NCBI RefSeq assembly: GCF_905163445.1
Contig: NC_053193.1
Location: forward strand, 3,162,001-3,226,000
Origin: Pararge aegeria
Lineage: Eukaryota; Arthropoda; Insecta; Lepidoptera; Nymphalidae
DNA: 64,000 nt
Reading direction: 5' to 3'
In this document: positions 43,031 through 54,342 of the stretch, in pieces
How positions within the stretch are numbered: the first letter of the stretch is position 1
Layout: every line of letters begins with the position of its first letter
Position numbers and translations under genes: made by a program
The notes under the pieces: generated by a model
The model's input: only the letters and a program-made list of their open reading frames with translations
What the model was told of the DNA's origin: nothing
The model's database searches: none

Positions 43031-45012
43031 ACCACGTGCAAACAGTATAATAATCTCAAGAGATAAAATTAAGAAACATAAGGAAGGTTGTTGAAATCCA
43101 GGATGTTGGAATCCCTCCTGAATTTCATGACTTAACGGTGCTAACTTTTGGCGGATAATAGCATCAGAATATAACCCATAAGCCTGTATTAACAACTGCC
43201 ACAGCCGACTTGATATAAAACAAAGCTACGGAAGATGAAAGTTGCATATATGCATACTCCGGGTTCTGATTCAGCTTTGACGATTTTTGACGTTACTTAC
43301 GAGTATTTCTATGACAAAATCGACCATAACCAAACAAAACACACTCACGTTTAGAACTCTAGAGAGATATTTTGAATATTCTTAATGTTTTCTTGCATTT
43401 GGAGGAAATAATATGTAAACAGTATACCAGACGTTATATTTAATAATAATAACAAAAAAGTTCAACTTTTTCAGGAAGATTAAAACGATAGGTAAATATC
43501 CACTGATCAAGATTTGACGAAAACCTAAGCAGACTTAATATAAAAGGCAAGACATTAAAGGCAATGTAATTAACGATACAATAACGTTGAGGGATGTCAA
43601 TTAAGTATTTCTTAATTTGATTCGACGCGACGTGATGAAATAGACAACTGCGACGTTACAGCTACAAACTTAATGGCACATCGTGATCAGATTAATTAAC
43701 ATTTCGTCAGTGGATACAGTCATATCCACGCTCTCATAAGTTTTTTTCCTTAGCTCGTTTATAATTTTTACATTTATCTTTAAATTCACTTTTACAAATG
43801 ACATATTTGTTTGTCAACGGACAATATCAAATATATTCACTAAGTTTTTTAAATTATTACATTGGCAACTATGATCTATGAAATATAAATTTTAGGCAAT
43901 TTTAATATAGCTGTTCGAATTAAGTACCTTCGGGCCAAATGACAAATTTCTTTTGCCAGAAAAAAAGCCTTATGGACGGTATCATCCATCCATCTGTCAT
44001 CATCTGTCCAATCCTGATGCTTTGGTTAACTTGACAGTTCAGGCAAGTGGTCGTGAAAATTACCACATGATAACGGATTGTTCAAATTTTGGATAAAATA
44101 TGTGTTGAATAGAAAGGCATAGGTCTATCCTTTGATTCCAACATATCAGCGTCAAAGCAGATGACAATACTCGGTAGTCGGTATAAACCCTATACTCCTG
44201 TTTCCAAAGCTAATGAATTGCAACGGAAACAATACTGACGGCGCATATCCGGCGGATCATGATTGTGACATCCATCTGCGGTAAACAGACGACCCGACTA
44301 GGTCGGCGCCCAGTGATTTTATTTTCCTGACCCTATAATTTAACAGGTCTGGAATCATGTTGTCATTGCAACTACTACAGGCGACAACTGTCAGTATACC
44401 ATCAAAGATCATAAACATTTTCTATTTCATTGACTAACGAATATAACATATGTGATACTCTTGAATAAAGGCAGAAAAGTTGCTTTATTAAACCATCATT
44501 CGTCCAACCATCATCGAAGATATATGGTCAGTGTTTCTTGAACGACAAAATTACAACGCAAACCATGTTGGTTCGTCTGTTAAGAGTCAACAAGGTGTTA
44601 AAACACTGAATCGGATTAAATGAGGCAACAGGCGAATATTGATAGGATTTCCTCAGCATTTCAAATGCGGTAACTTTTGAATTAACAAGACATTAGTGAT
44701 TCAAGTTCAAGAAATTAGTGATTCACAATTTTTTAAATTCCATAGCTTGTAACAATCATCTTATTAACTCTTTTATGAATTAAGATTGGCCAAACAACGA
44801 GTACATACATCGACAGTCGAGTTTTACCTTAACTCGGTAAGTACATATTATTTAAGTACAGTCCAAACAGATCAAAAAAGTAAATGAAATATTTAAACTG
44901 GTTTTTCTAGGTTTTTCTTGTGCCAGAAAAGGATGGCTTTTTGAAGTATACCATACATTAATGCATATAATAATTACATACCATATAATCTGTTGCTTAG
45001 AACTTAATAATA
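43031..45012. other. Repeat-poor stretch, no gene recognised
   Basis: A+T-rich, no long frame, no recognised repeat. Possibly intronic or intergenic single-copy DNA. Confidence 0.35.
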
Positions 45013-45560
45013 ATAATAATTTAATACCCAAGCAACCGGCGGTCACAGTGAGGAACCTCCTCACAATACGCGCTGTTTCAAGGATTACTTCCTTCTGTAT
45101 CCGACCCTTGATCCAACAACCAAGCGAAAGCTTCTTAAGATGTTGGTCGAAGCTTTTCGCGAGAAGACCGTTGACTGAAACGACGATCGGAACAATGACG
45201 GTCGACTCAACATTCCGATTGGCGCAGTTTGCAGCGACCCTGCTTTCTGAGTCCAAGGCCGTGGGTTCGATTCCCACAACTGGAAAATGTTTGTGTGATG
45301 AGCATGAATGTTTTTCAGTGTCTGGGTGTTTATATGTATATTATAAGTATTTATGTATTATATTCATAAAAATATTCAACAGCTATCTTAGTACCCATAA
45401 CACAAGCTACGCTTACTTTGGGGCTAGGTGGCGATGTGTGTATTGTCGTAGTATATTTATTTATTTATTATTATTCCACATGGCGGTAATTTCGTGAGCA
45501 AGGTCCAAGTATTTAGATACTTTTTCCTTTTCAGCTTTCACCAGATAGATATTATAATAA
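45013..45560 (-). pseudogene. LT-3: LINE C-terminal fragment split by a SINE
   Basis: On the minus strand the coding runs KVSKYLDLAHEITAMW (to about 45478), is interrupted by SINE-1, and resumes NVESTVIVPIVVSVNGLLAK then SFDQHLKKLSLGCWIKGR, ending ARIVRRFLTV. Removing the SINE and one copy of its target duplication restores the sequence seen uninterrupted at 13399-13570. Confidence 0.7.
45217..45472 (+). repeat. SINE-1 copy inserted in LT-3, ATTCC duplication
   Basis: Head GATTGGCGCAGTTTGCAGCG with B box GGGTTCGATTCC, full body, tail TATTTATTTATTATT. ATTCC at 45212-45216 and 45473-45477 flank it. The unoccupied form AACATTCCACATGG is represented by AATGTTGAG/CATGTGG at 13420-13432 (opposite strand). 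Confidence 0.88.
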
Positions 45561-45589
45561 TAATTTATTATCGTCGTCGTATTATATCG

Positions 45590-45790
45590 GACGTCTCCTG
45601 CTGGACCTAGGTCTTTTGTAGGGCGTTCCAAACTCCACGATTCTGGGTCGCTTTTATCCAGCGGCTCCCCGCGACTCGCTTGATGTCGCCTGTCTAACGC
45701 TGCGTTTACCGGTGCGGGGTTGCCACTCCAACACCTAGGACCCCATCGGTTCCCCGAGCTATGTGCCCCGCCCATTACCACTTCAGCATC
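45590..45790 (-). repeat. LT-2 LINE 3' end, inverted copy
   Basis: Complement of the LT-2 unit: CCTAGGTCTTTTGTAGGGCG, CGGCTCCCCGCGACTCG, CACCTAGGACCCCATCGG. Confidence 0.65.
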
Positions 45791-46071
45791 GCGTCTCGTT
45801 GAGCTATGTCGGTAGCTTTAGTTGTTCTACGGATCTCCTCATTTCTGATTTGATCACGTAGAGATACTCCTAACTCTATGTATAGAGAGCTTTATATACG
45901 AGAAAAGGTTGCCCAGGGTGGAGACCCGACTATGAAATTTGGTTACAATGACAAACGCGAAAAGCTTAGCTTTGCACTAGCTTCCGTTACTACGTCGCGT
46001 AAAGTACAAAACTTTGTGACATTTAAGTCATTGACTTATTGCATTAATTAATTATTAATTTATTAATTATT
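45791..46071. other. No feature recognised
   Basis: Mixed composition, ending in a TTAATTAATTATTAATTTATT stretch. Confidence 0.3.
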
Positions 46072-46838
46072 CTGTTGCCCGCGACTTCGTCGTCGTTTGA
46101 TTTTGTTTTTAAAGTATTCAGTATCGCTAAGTCTTAAATGAGGGGTTTGCTGTCCGCTGATGAGTTCTGTCCCCTATCTCCAACCACATTCATCAGATCT
46201 ACACAAAGTAGCAGAAGCAGAATTAAACACATATTATAAACATAGTACAAAAATAATTATTTAAATCTGTTATAATTTGTCGGAGTTATGGTGTAAAATC
46301 GTTAAACACTTTCATCCCCTCTCCCAAAGGAACCGAGCATAATGTCGGGTTAAAATATAGTAGTGTTAGAAGTAATATCCAAGACTATGTGTAAAAAGTT
46401 TTTATTATTATTATTATTAAACTCTTTATTTGTATACCACAACATTTAAAATATAACAAAAACAGAAACATCGAAAGAAGTAGTAATACAAAAGGCGGCC
46501 TTATCGCTTAATAGCGATCTCTGCCAGGCAACCTTAGAATTAGGAAAAAAAAAGAAGAGGAGAATAGACTGCCGGTGGTACAAATATTAAAATACATACA
46601 TGCAAATAACTACATGCCAATACATAAACTAGTGTGCACAAATAGATAAAAAGTAAATAATATAATAAATAAATAAATATAAAAATAAACTAATATATAT
46701 AATAACAACACTTACATAATTAAATACTTTAACATACAATAAAGTTTCATGAGGATCGGTTAAGTAGTTTTTGCGTGAAAGCGTTTTAAACAAACTTACA
46801 TTGGCATTTATAATATTAGTAGGGATAGGGATAGGGAT
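46072..46838 (-). repeat. Hel-1 copy split by a LINE 3' end
   Basis: 46072-46401 and 46740-46838 are the two halves of a minus-strand Hel-1 (CCCGCGACTTCGTCG at one end, TTATAATATTAGTAGGGATA at the other). The GGGATA repeat marks the 5' edge. Confidence 0.6.
46402..46739 (-). repeat. LT-4 LINE 3' end inserted in Hel-1
   Basis: Begins with a TTATTATTATTATTATTAAA run (tail complement), contains AAAGGCGGCCTTATCGC and ATAGCGATCTCTGCCAGGCA, the inverted LT-4 hairpin, and continues into A+T-rich sequence. Confidence 0.6.
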
Positions 46839-47303
46839 AGGGATGTATGAACGACGAACATACGAGTGCAAACAGCACACGTCATTGTCGAGACTTGATT
46901 TAAGGTCGCTGCATATGTAACGTGGTTAGGAAATGTACCCGGCTGTGGACCGAATGGGGACGGAGTCCTTTACACTTTGCACACATGGACGGGTTTCCTT
47001 GCATACTTTAACCTCCCTGGCGCGTTTATCAGTACTATGCTCTTATAAGTGGGAGGTCCGGGGAAATACTACTGTCATGCTTATTTCAGCCGCAAAGCAA
47101 CATTGTTGCAAAACTGAGTTACGGTAAAACTTGCTTCTTTTTTTATCTAAGTCACATAGTAAATGTTCAACTATTTACAGGTTATCACAGCATGCATTTA
47201 AATGTAACAAATTAATTCCTATATAGAGTTAATTATTTGTCTTTTAATATAAATTATAAACCTTTAAAAGTATAAATATAAAATTACTCAGAGCTAAGTT
47301 ACA

Positions 47304-47690
47304 ATGAATAATTCTAGAAATTCTAGAGTTAGAATGATTCCTAAGGTAATTTTGGACCTACCAATGCATAAGTTTAAAGAATGTGTTAAAACACATTTAT
47401 TACAGCGAGGTTATTATACAATTGATGAATTCCTTAATGACAAGGTTGCTTGGAAGCATCCGGCTCCGCTTTCATCTCTCACAAGATAGAAAAATGAATT
47501 TTAAAATGTAAAATGTATATTGTAAATGTTGGAAAGCAAAGAGCAACTGCTGAGTTTCTTGCCGGCTTCTTCTCGGTAGAGTCTGCTGCGGCAAGCTGAC
47601 CTGATCCCCTCCTCCTTAGCGTAGTAGCCCTGGCAAGGAAGTATACAACGTGTTCCCCGGACGTCCAATAAAGCCAACGAGAGGGATTAT
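47304..47690 (+). pseudogene. LT-1: LINE ORF2 C-terminus and 3' UTR
   Basis: The frame reads IPKVILDLPMHKFKECVKTH, LLQRGYYTIDEFLNDKVAW and stops at 47489. It is a recognisable ORF2 C-terminus of a Jockey/CR1-type LINE. The UTR continues AAGAGCAACTGCTGAGTTTC and CTTCTTCTCGGTAGAGTCTG. This ties the many LT-1 tails in the window to a coding LINE. There is no reverse transcriptase upstream, so it is 5'-truncated. Confidence 0.7.
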
Positions 47691-47793
47691 AGGAATAGGA
47701 TAGGAAAGGATTGCTAGTCAGAAGTTAATTTTGTTTTTCATTCGCGTAGATAATACTGCTTCGAGTAATTACTCAACATAGCACACTAGTAGC

Positions 47794-48030
47794 ATTTGTC
47801 TGGTAAGAGCCTTTGGCCGTGGCTAGTTACAACCCTACCGACTAAGACGTGCCGGCGAAGTCGCAGGTAGCTGATATCCGCGACTTCGTTCGCGCGGATT
47901 AAGGTTTTTTATTCCCACGAGAACTCTCTTATTTCCCGGGATAAAAAGCCTAGCCTTTGTTCTTTTCCATTTCAAAGGATATATGCATATATAGCTGATA
48001 CCGGCGACATACTTCGCGCGGAGTCGGTCA
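47794..48030 (+). repeat. SINE-3 core fragment next to another repeat
   Basis: 47794-47868 has TTTGGCCGTGGCTAGTTACA. 47869-48030 contains CCGCGACTTCGTTCGCGCGG and TTTCCCGGGATAAAAAGCCT, a widespread lepidopteran motif pair. Confidence 0.5.
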
Positions 48031-48718
48031 ATAATTACTGTAAAGAAAACTGATAAGTATATTTGTCCCATAGAACTGTGCGAAACCAAAAACCACTGCG
48101 TCTCATCACCCGCTTTTTGTTCAAATCCTAAGAGTCGAAGTGTAATGTTAAACAAGCTATATTTTCATCATTAATTGGGCTAACAAATGCTTAATAAATT
48201 ATTCAAATTAGACTGTTAGTTAATAGTTCCAGAGATTTACATGTATTTTACCATTTCAATTGTTAACTTGAGTACCAATTTTCACCGAAGAGCTTCCTAC
48301 CAGACCAGAGAAACTTATAAGTTATAACTTCCCAAAGTCGCGATTCGAACCTGGGAGCTTCCTTATAAAACCCATAACAATCTTCTCTAATAAATTTACA
48401 GGAAAAATGATGGAGTGTAAGATAGTTTAATTTATACTTTTATTGGAAAACTTTTAATAACCTAACTCATATCTCAATGCATTTTTCACAACTGCGTCTT
48501 CATTTTGTAAAGTTCACCCTTACGACAAGATTTGCTAGCTCGCAATCGAGGCGTCGTTTTCGAATATTGATCTGAAATTGATTCTGAATTGGAATTGATC
48601 TGGATTGAGTATAAATCTTATAAAATTAGCATTAAAGCTCAAATTTGCCTACAATTTTTCAGATAGAGCTTTTGGCGGAAAGTGTAATTGGAATTACGGG
48701 ATTTGTGACTCTAGAAAC
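48031..48718. other. No gene or repeat recognised
   Basis: A+T-rich. Confidence 0.3.
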
Positions 48719-48885
48719 TTATGAAAATTAAGCTTAATTTGCTATACTCACATTAGATATAGATGACGGTACATTGCCGAAGATCTGTTTGGTGTGGAGT
48801 ATAAGGATTGAAGAAATTATAAATTACACCATACAGATTCTCCTGCTTTTCGCGGAGTATAGCAAATTAAGCTTAATTTTCATAA
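48719..48885. mobile_element. MITE-2 short derivative, 167 bp
   Basis: Perfect 31-bp terminal inverted repeats (48719-48749 and 48855-48885) starting TTATGAAAATTAAGCTTAAT. Only one long arm of the 355-bp form at 23453 remains between them. Confidence 0.85.
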
Positions 48886-49186
48886 TATGTCATGGATTTC
48901 CGCAAAGTAACGCCTGCCAATACTCTAGAAACTGTAAAATAAGGTTCTTTTTACTTTGACGGTATATAGTTTAATAAGCGAAACCGACTCCTCGCTAGCG
49001 AGCGATCGGATCTTGTACTAAGGGTACTGTACCGAGCAAGTACGAACCTAGTTATTTCTCGATGACAAACATTTTAATTGCGATGAGAGATACGAAGTTT
49101 TATTAAATAAATTGGTCCCTATTTACTCGTACCACTGCGCCACATCTCTATACCTATACTATTAATCAAAGTCGATTCTCACGTTT
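48886..49186. other. No gene recognised
   Basis: Begins with ATGTCATGGATTTCCGCAAA, a flank also seen beside MITE-2 at 58085 and 60215, so the repeat unit may extend beyond the terminal repeats used here. Confidence 0.4.
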
Positions 49187-49590
49187 TGAAGTTATACTTC
49201 TTTTGGGGCGTTAGGGAAAAATGATTAGAGTAAATTTTTACGATGCGCGCACAATACCGGCACAAAAAACTGACACCCTGAAGCTATAGTCAACATTTTA
49301 GTTTTTCAAAAAAAGGTTTGACAGTACACTTTCGATTTCGCTTTAATTGATTCCATTTTATAGAAATCTCAAATTTTAATGTTCAATGAATCTTTCTTGT
49401 CCGATAATTAGATAAATAGATAGAGCGTTGCAATAAACTTTCAATTTATTAAATACCCTTTTTCTATTGTTAGTGTTGTTTTTTCTACAAACGTAGAATA
49501 ACGTTTGTAAAAAAACAACGGAAAAACGGCGAAAGACAAAATATTTCAAAAGATTTATGTCTTGTTACGCCAAAAAAGTATAACTTCTAA
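49187..49590. mobile_element. MITE-3, about 400 bp
   Basis: Left end TGAAGTTATACTTCTTTTGG and complement of right end TTAGAAGTTATACTTTTTTG pair as imperfect inverted repeats and continue into GGCGTTA/GGCGTAA. The interior has a hairpin (ACAAACGTAGAATAACGTTTGT) at 49490-49511. The target duplication is unresolved. Confidence 0.6.
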
Positions 49591-49633
49591 TGCGTGTACA
49601 AGTACACACACCTTTTTTTTGTTTTTTGCTTAG

Positions 49634-49899
49634 CACCTTGACTACTCTCCTGGTGGTAAGTGATAATGCAGACTAAGATGGTAGAGGGCAAATCTGTTAG
49701 TCTATCTTATCTCTGTAAGTGTCTCAAAACACTTTTGAATCTCCTAAGGACTGTAGGCAGTGGCGTCCACTGGTAAGAACCAGGGTATACATACAGCAGC
49801 AAAACTGCATAAAACGGTAGAAATTCTCCTATTTTACGAGTTATATATAACATTTAGGGTAGGCAGTGCTTTTGTGCATGTATGAAGTGCATGCCACTG
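49634..49899 (+). repeat. 3'-UTR fragment followed by MITE-1 copy
   Basis: 49634-49700 has CTCCTGGTGGTAAGTGATAA. MITE-1 spans 49758-49899 with ends CAGTGGCGTCCACT and AGTGCATGCCACTG and an eroded 8-bp duplication (ACTGTAGG / ACTTTAGT, 6 of 8). Confidence 0.75.
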
Positions 49900-50399
49900 A
49901 CTTTAGTGTGCTGCCCCACAGTCCACAAAAGGGAAGTCGTTATGTTTTAAGTATGAAATTTAGTGGCACTTGAGAGGTTTTGAAGAACTGCATTCTAATT
50001 ACTTCATCAAAAATATGGATGCATGGGGTATCGTTAGATTCCTTGGATCATTTAAATTGGATTTACACACTAGTATTCCGGATCAATTAGTGCTTCAGAC
50101 AAAGTTTTGCGATCACAATATATTAATAAATAATTTTATGATTTCCTTCCAAAAAAGTTTTTTTTATTGTATTCTTTTGGATATTGTTTGCAACAATAAT
50201 GTTTTATTAGGTTTTGAAAAAGTTACGCGGTTGTCGCCGCAGTGAGTATTTGTACTATGTATACCATTGTGTAATGTGAAACTGTGTTTGTTTGTGAACC
50301 CAAATAAATAAATCCATAGTGACAGTAGATATAAAATGATGGAAAAATTCAATACGGCGGCCAATTTCAGTAGTGAATATTCGTAGTGTGATGACGTGT
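49900..50399. other. No gene recognised
   Basis: Frames of 91 and 66 codons on opposite strands have no recognised domain; the longer opens at TTG. Confidence 0.3.
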
Positions 50400-50520
50400 T
50401 TTATTATTACGTGCTTGACCTTAATCCTGAGGTCGCTTAGTAGAAATCGCTAGGTAATAAACGATAAGGCCGTCTTTTGTTATTCTACTTCTATCTTTAT
50501 TTAAGCAATTTACACTAAAT
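50400..50520 (+). repeat. LT-4 LINE 3' end
   Basis: GAAATCGCTAGGTAATAAAC then GATAAGGCCGTCTTTTG. Confidence 0.5.
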
Positions 50521-50600
50521 GCTTGGGGCCGCCTAACGTCACATCGGTTATTGATAATACCAATTTGGATTTACAAAATCTTGAGATTTTTTTTTCGTAC

Positions 50601-50815
50601 ACCGCGGCGCAGTGGTGGGCGCCATGGTCTTACTCGTGGGCTTCGATCTCCGACAGGGGCAATTTGTGAGTTTATTTTCTGTGGTCTTGCCTGATACGAA
50701 GTTTCGGCCGTGGCTAGTTACCAAACTACCAATGGGCCACCAAGCGTCCCGATACAATGATGCGTAAAGAACGAGTAGGAATAAGGGTTTAATATAACTT
50801 GCCGTAACCAATCAT
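50601..50815 (+). repeat. SINE-3 copy
   Basis: Worn head (GGCGCAGTGGTGGGCGCC) and core GGCCGTGGCTAGTTACCA. Confidence 0.6.
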
Positions 50816-51432
50816 AACTAACGCTGACACAGTGAGATTAAAAATTAGTGTTGCCCAAATGCAAGAACAAGACGAGACTTAGCCAGTCTTGGTCTTGGTC
50901 TTGCGCCAATACACCTGGTCTTGGTCTTGGTCTTGGTCTTGCGCTCCCAGTCTTGGTCTTGGTCTTGGTCTTGCAGCAAGAGTCTTGCAAGTCTTGCAAT
51001 TACCTATAAATAGTAATAGACTATTACTATTTATTAAAGTTTACTTTAAATCTTAGAAAAACGTATTAGAATTGGAACATTGTGATCTTGAATTAACATA
51101 GCCATAGTAAAGATCAAGCAGATTAATAAATAACTGAAGATTTGATAAGAAATTCGAAAAATCAACTGACCTATATGTCGTTTTCCATGGAAGTAACTGT
51201 TTCTTAATAAACATTTATGATTTATAAGCTTACATTTGCTAAAACATGTAAAAAAACAAATTAATTACAATAACTTGACTGTATTTTAAAGAACAATACT
51301 TATCTGTCTAGAAAGAGATTGAAGCCTCAACTTATAAGAAATTTAATAAAAGAGTTTTACGATTTATCATTTATTTGAATAAAAAATAAAATACAACACA
51401 AATCAACAGCTTTATCATTAGGTTATGATACT

Positions 51433-51648
51433 TTATATCAATTCTTTTGACCAAGAATTAATACAAAGTAACCATCTGGCTGACTCATCACTTAACCTAT
51501 TTCTATGTTTTCTAATTACTAATGATGCTTTAGAAAATAACCTCTCAGCAGGTACTGAAGTTGCAGGTATTGAGAGAAAATCACGGGCCATTTTCGATAA
51601 AATCGGATACTCTGTCTCATGCGTCCTCCACCAATCTAAAATCACCAA
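51433..51648 (-). pseudogene. hAT transposase dimerisation domain remnant
   Basis: 71 codons: ILDWWRTHETEYPILSKMAR, DFLSIPATSVPAERLFSKAS, then a basic RKHRNRLSD stretch and ARWLLCINSW. This is the conserved C-terminal dimerisation domain of hAT transposases (WW...YP.L...A...L.IPATS...ER.FS). A normal hAT transposase is 500-700 residues; the BED zinc finger and catalytic DDE part are absent, so it is a fragment. Confidence 0.88.
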
Positions 51649-51724
51649 TCTGAAACTTATTTATTCTTTGGAACACCTGTAGGTACTCTTAAAATTCGAA
51701 ATTATTTTGCATGAATAGTGTCAA

Positions 51725-52234
51725 ATGTTATGATTTCGGCGCGGCGGCAACGATTGTTTTAGATTTCAAAAGAAGCCGCCGGCGCGTGTATCATAACCAT
51801 GCACTTCCGAAAAGCGGCAAATTTCTTTGAGAAGTAAGTACAAAACCTTTGATGCCGCATTATCAAAGTGCCGATGGTTAAAACATAACTATGCATGCAC
51901 TCAGTTTGATTTTAATAGATATTTTTTTATTCGCTATGTTTATGGTATTAGTCGTAATGCGCATAGGTCCAGTTTTTCAATGTTATGATTTCGGCGCGGC
52001 GGCAACGATTGTTTTAGATTTCAAAAGAAGCCGCCGGCGCGTGTATCATAACCATGCACTTCCGAAAAGCGGCAAATTTCTTTGAGAAGTAAGTACAAAA
52101 CCTTTGATGCCGCATTATCAAAGTGCCGATGGTTAAAACATAACTATGCATGCACTCAGTTTGATTTTAATAGATATTTTTTTATTCGCTATGTTTATGG
52201 TATTAGTCGTAATGCGCATAGGTCCAGTTTTTCA
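51725..52234 (+). repeat. 255-bp tandem duplication inside hAT copy 2
   Basis: Two adjacent units (51725-51979, 51980-52234), apparently identical. Each opens with ATGTTATGATTTCGGCGCGG, has GAAGCCGCCGGCGCGTG and ends GGTCCAGTTTTTCA. The unit is G+C-rich at its start, unlike the rest of the element. Confidence 0.92.
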
Positions 52235-52556
52235 TATTCTTTGATATAGTTTTTTGCGTCTCATAGAATTCCTAAGCGTACCTACCTACCTATACACCGA
52301 ACTGTTACACCTAACTACTCCGTGAAATAGCGCTAAGTCCTAGCTGCAAGACGCAAGAGTCTTGCAGGCTGTCTTGTTCTTGCTCAAGTCTTGCACGGTC
52401 AGTCTTGGTCTTGGTCTTGCTAAAAATACGCGGTCTTGTTCTTGGTCTTGGTCTTGCAAAAACGCAAGAACAAGACCAAGACTGCAAGACCAAGACTGAA
52501 TTTGGGCAACACTATTAAAAATAAGCTCACCAGCTGCAAAATTGTAGTTTGGATAC

Positions 52557-52692
52557 AGCCGATTGGCGCATTTGGCAGGGGTGTTTATCTGTATATTATA
52601 AGTATTTATATTATAAACCCATAACGCTGCGCTTACTTTGGGGCTAGATGGCGCTTTGTGTATATCGTAGTATATATTTATTTATTTATTTG
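52557..52692 (+). repeat. SINE-1 copy, internally deleted
   Basis: A-box part GATTGGCGCATTTGGCAG joins directly to the body at GGTGTTTATCTGTATATTAT; the B box is lost. Tail TATTTATTTATTTAT. Confidence 0.8.
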
Positions 52693-52876
52693 TGCGGTTG
52701 CGACGCTTACTGCGCAGTCCGCTTGCAGTTGGTGTGCAGTTCTATCGACTACACGTTTACTGCACCCTAGCTGCATGTTCAACTGCATTAGGACTGCAAG
52801 ACAAACTTGCAGCTAGCGTGCAGACAAACTGCACACTGCAAGCGGACTGCGCAGCCTGTTTGCTGTTTTGATACAG
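52693..52876. repeat. GCAGT/ACTGC-rich segment
   Basis: Repeated ACTGCA, TGCAGTT and GCGCAGTCCGCTTGCAG with its near complement AAGCGGACTGCGCAG (52839 region) make an imperfect inverted pair about 130 bp apart. Confidence 0.5.
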
Positions 52877-53075
52877 TTATTCCATCATCATCATCATCAT
52901 ATCAAACCATTTCCGGCCCACTACACGGCACGGGTCTCCTCCCACAGGGTTTAGCCCGTAATCCACCAACTGGCCCAGTGCGGATTTGTAGACTTCACGC
53001 GCCTTTGAGAACATGATGGAGAACTCTCAGGCATGCAGGTTTCCTCACGATGTTTTCCTTCACCGTAGTTATGCG
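52877..53075 (-). repeat. SINE-2 fragment
   Basis: ATCATCATCATCATATC tail complement, GGCACGGGTCTCCTCCCAC and CAGGTTTCCTCACGATGT. Confidence 0.7.
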
Positions 53076-53202
53076 TTAATACGTTAGAATATTAAAAAAT
53101 TTGCACCTGACGTTCATATAGGAATAAGAGGTAGGTAACTTTACCTAACCATTATAAACAAACAGACTAATATATAGGTAGAGTCACAACAAACTAACAA
53201 AC

Positions 53203-53610
53203 CAATGCACAAGTTTAAAGAATGTGTTAAAACACATTTATTACAGCGAGGTTATTAAACAATTGATAAATTTCTTAATGACAGTGTTGCATGGAAGCAT
53301 CCGGCTCCGCTTTCATCGCTCACAAGATAGAAAAATGAATTTTAAATGTAAAATGTAATGTAATGTAAAAAGTGTTGATATCGGAAAAGAGCAACTGCTG
53401 AGTTTCTTGCCGGCTTCTTCTCGGTAGAATCTGCCTTCCGAACCGGTGGAAGAGTCACTACACACAGACAGAATTGACGTTTCAAAAGTGCTTATATTAG
53501 GCCTACTTGAAATAAAGGAATTTTGATTTTTTTTTTAATTTTAAAAAGTTTCAAAAGTGCTTATAAACTGGGCCTAATTAAAATAAATGAATTTAAATCT
53601 TTTGAATATG
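53203..53610 (+). pseudogene. LT-1: LINE ORF2 C-terminus (frame-broken) and 3' UTR
   Basis: ATGCACAAGTTTAAAGAATG matches the coding end at 47370, but a TAA interrupts at GGTTATTAAACAATTG. The UTR is complete to TTGAAATAAAGGAATTTTGA, and part of the tail (AAAAGTGCTTATAAACTGG) is repeated at 53552. Confidence 0.7.
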
Positions 53611-53939
53611 GAATAAAAAATGGACTCGATACGTGCTACATCGCATGTAATAAAAAGGCTGGGGTTCGAAAACGTCAGAGGTCAACCTCGGAATAGAATA
53701 TGAAACTGTGAATTACTAGCGACAATTTAATCTAGACCAGATAGAGCGTCAAATATCAGAAGCAATCTGTCTTGTTACAAATGTCTTAGCAAGCGGAAAC
53801 TGGATACGGAGCGTTATTCATCATTGAGACGCTGTTATGTCAGCGTTACTGAGTTATTGATTACAACCATTAAAAGTATTTGTGATACGAAATCGTTTAA
53901 TAGTAGTATTAATTCATGGACGTTTTTTTTTTTTCTTTA

Positions 53940-54187
53940 ATAAATAATATATAAATATACTACGACAATACACACATCGCTATCTAGTCCCAAAATAAGC
54001 GTAGCTTGTGTTATGGGTACTAAGATTACCGATGAATATTTTAATGAATACTTAGAATATACATATAAACACACACCTTGAAAAACATTCATGCTCATCA
54101 CACAAACATTTTCCAGTAGTGGGAATCGAGCCCACGGCCATGGGCTCAGAAAGCAGGGTGTCAGTGCCCACTTTACCAGTCGGCCGT
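53940..54187 (-). repeat. SINE-1 copy
   Basis: Complete minus-strand copy; head complement GGAATCGAGCCCACGGCC. Confidence 0.85.
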
Positions 54188-54193
54188 AACAAC

Positions 54194-54342
54194 CGTTTAT
54201 CTGTATATTATAAGTATTTATGTATATATTATTCATAAAGATATTCAACAGTCATCTTAGTAACCGTAACACAAGCTACGCTTACTTTAGGGCTAGATGG
54301 CGATGTTTGTATTGTCGTAGTATATTTATTTTATTTTATTTT
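54194..54342 (+). repeat. SINE-1 3' half, inverted relative to its neighbour
   Basis: GTTTATCTGTATATTATAAG to GTCGTAGTATATTTATTTTA. With the adjacent minus-strand copy it forms a long inverted pair with a short spacer. Confidence 0.8.

Larger units (their letters stand above)
50846..52514 (-). mobile_element. hAT DNA transposon copy 2 (1,669 bp)
   Basis: Same TAGTGTTGCCCAAAT ends and TCTTGG-rich subterminal zones as copy 1. About 765 bp longer, holding the rest of a transposase C-terminus and a 255-bp tandem duplication. The two copies are nearly identical in shared parts, so both descend recently from one source. There is no full transposase, so it still needs one supplied elsewhere. Confidence 0.94.
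50838..52522. repeat. 8-bp target site duplication TTAAAAAT of hAT copy 2
   Basis: TTAAAAAT at 50838-50845 and 52515-52522 flank the element exactly. Confidence 0.93.

Noticed and set aside
45212..45290. Possible genuine tRNA genes at SINE heads
   Set aside because: A and B boxes are good, but acceptor and anticodon stems do not close and the same head is attached to the SINE body in each copy.
51891..52085. 64-codon frame over the hAT internal duplication
   Set aside because: Spans the junction of the two 255-bp units and has no recognised domain.
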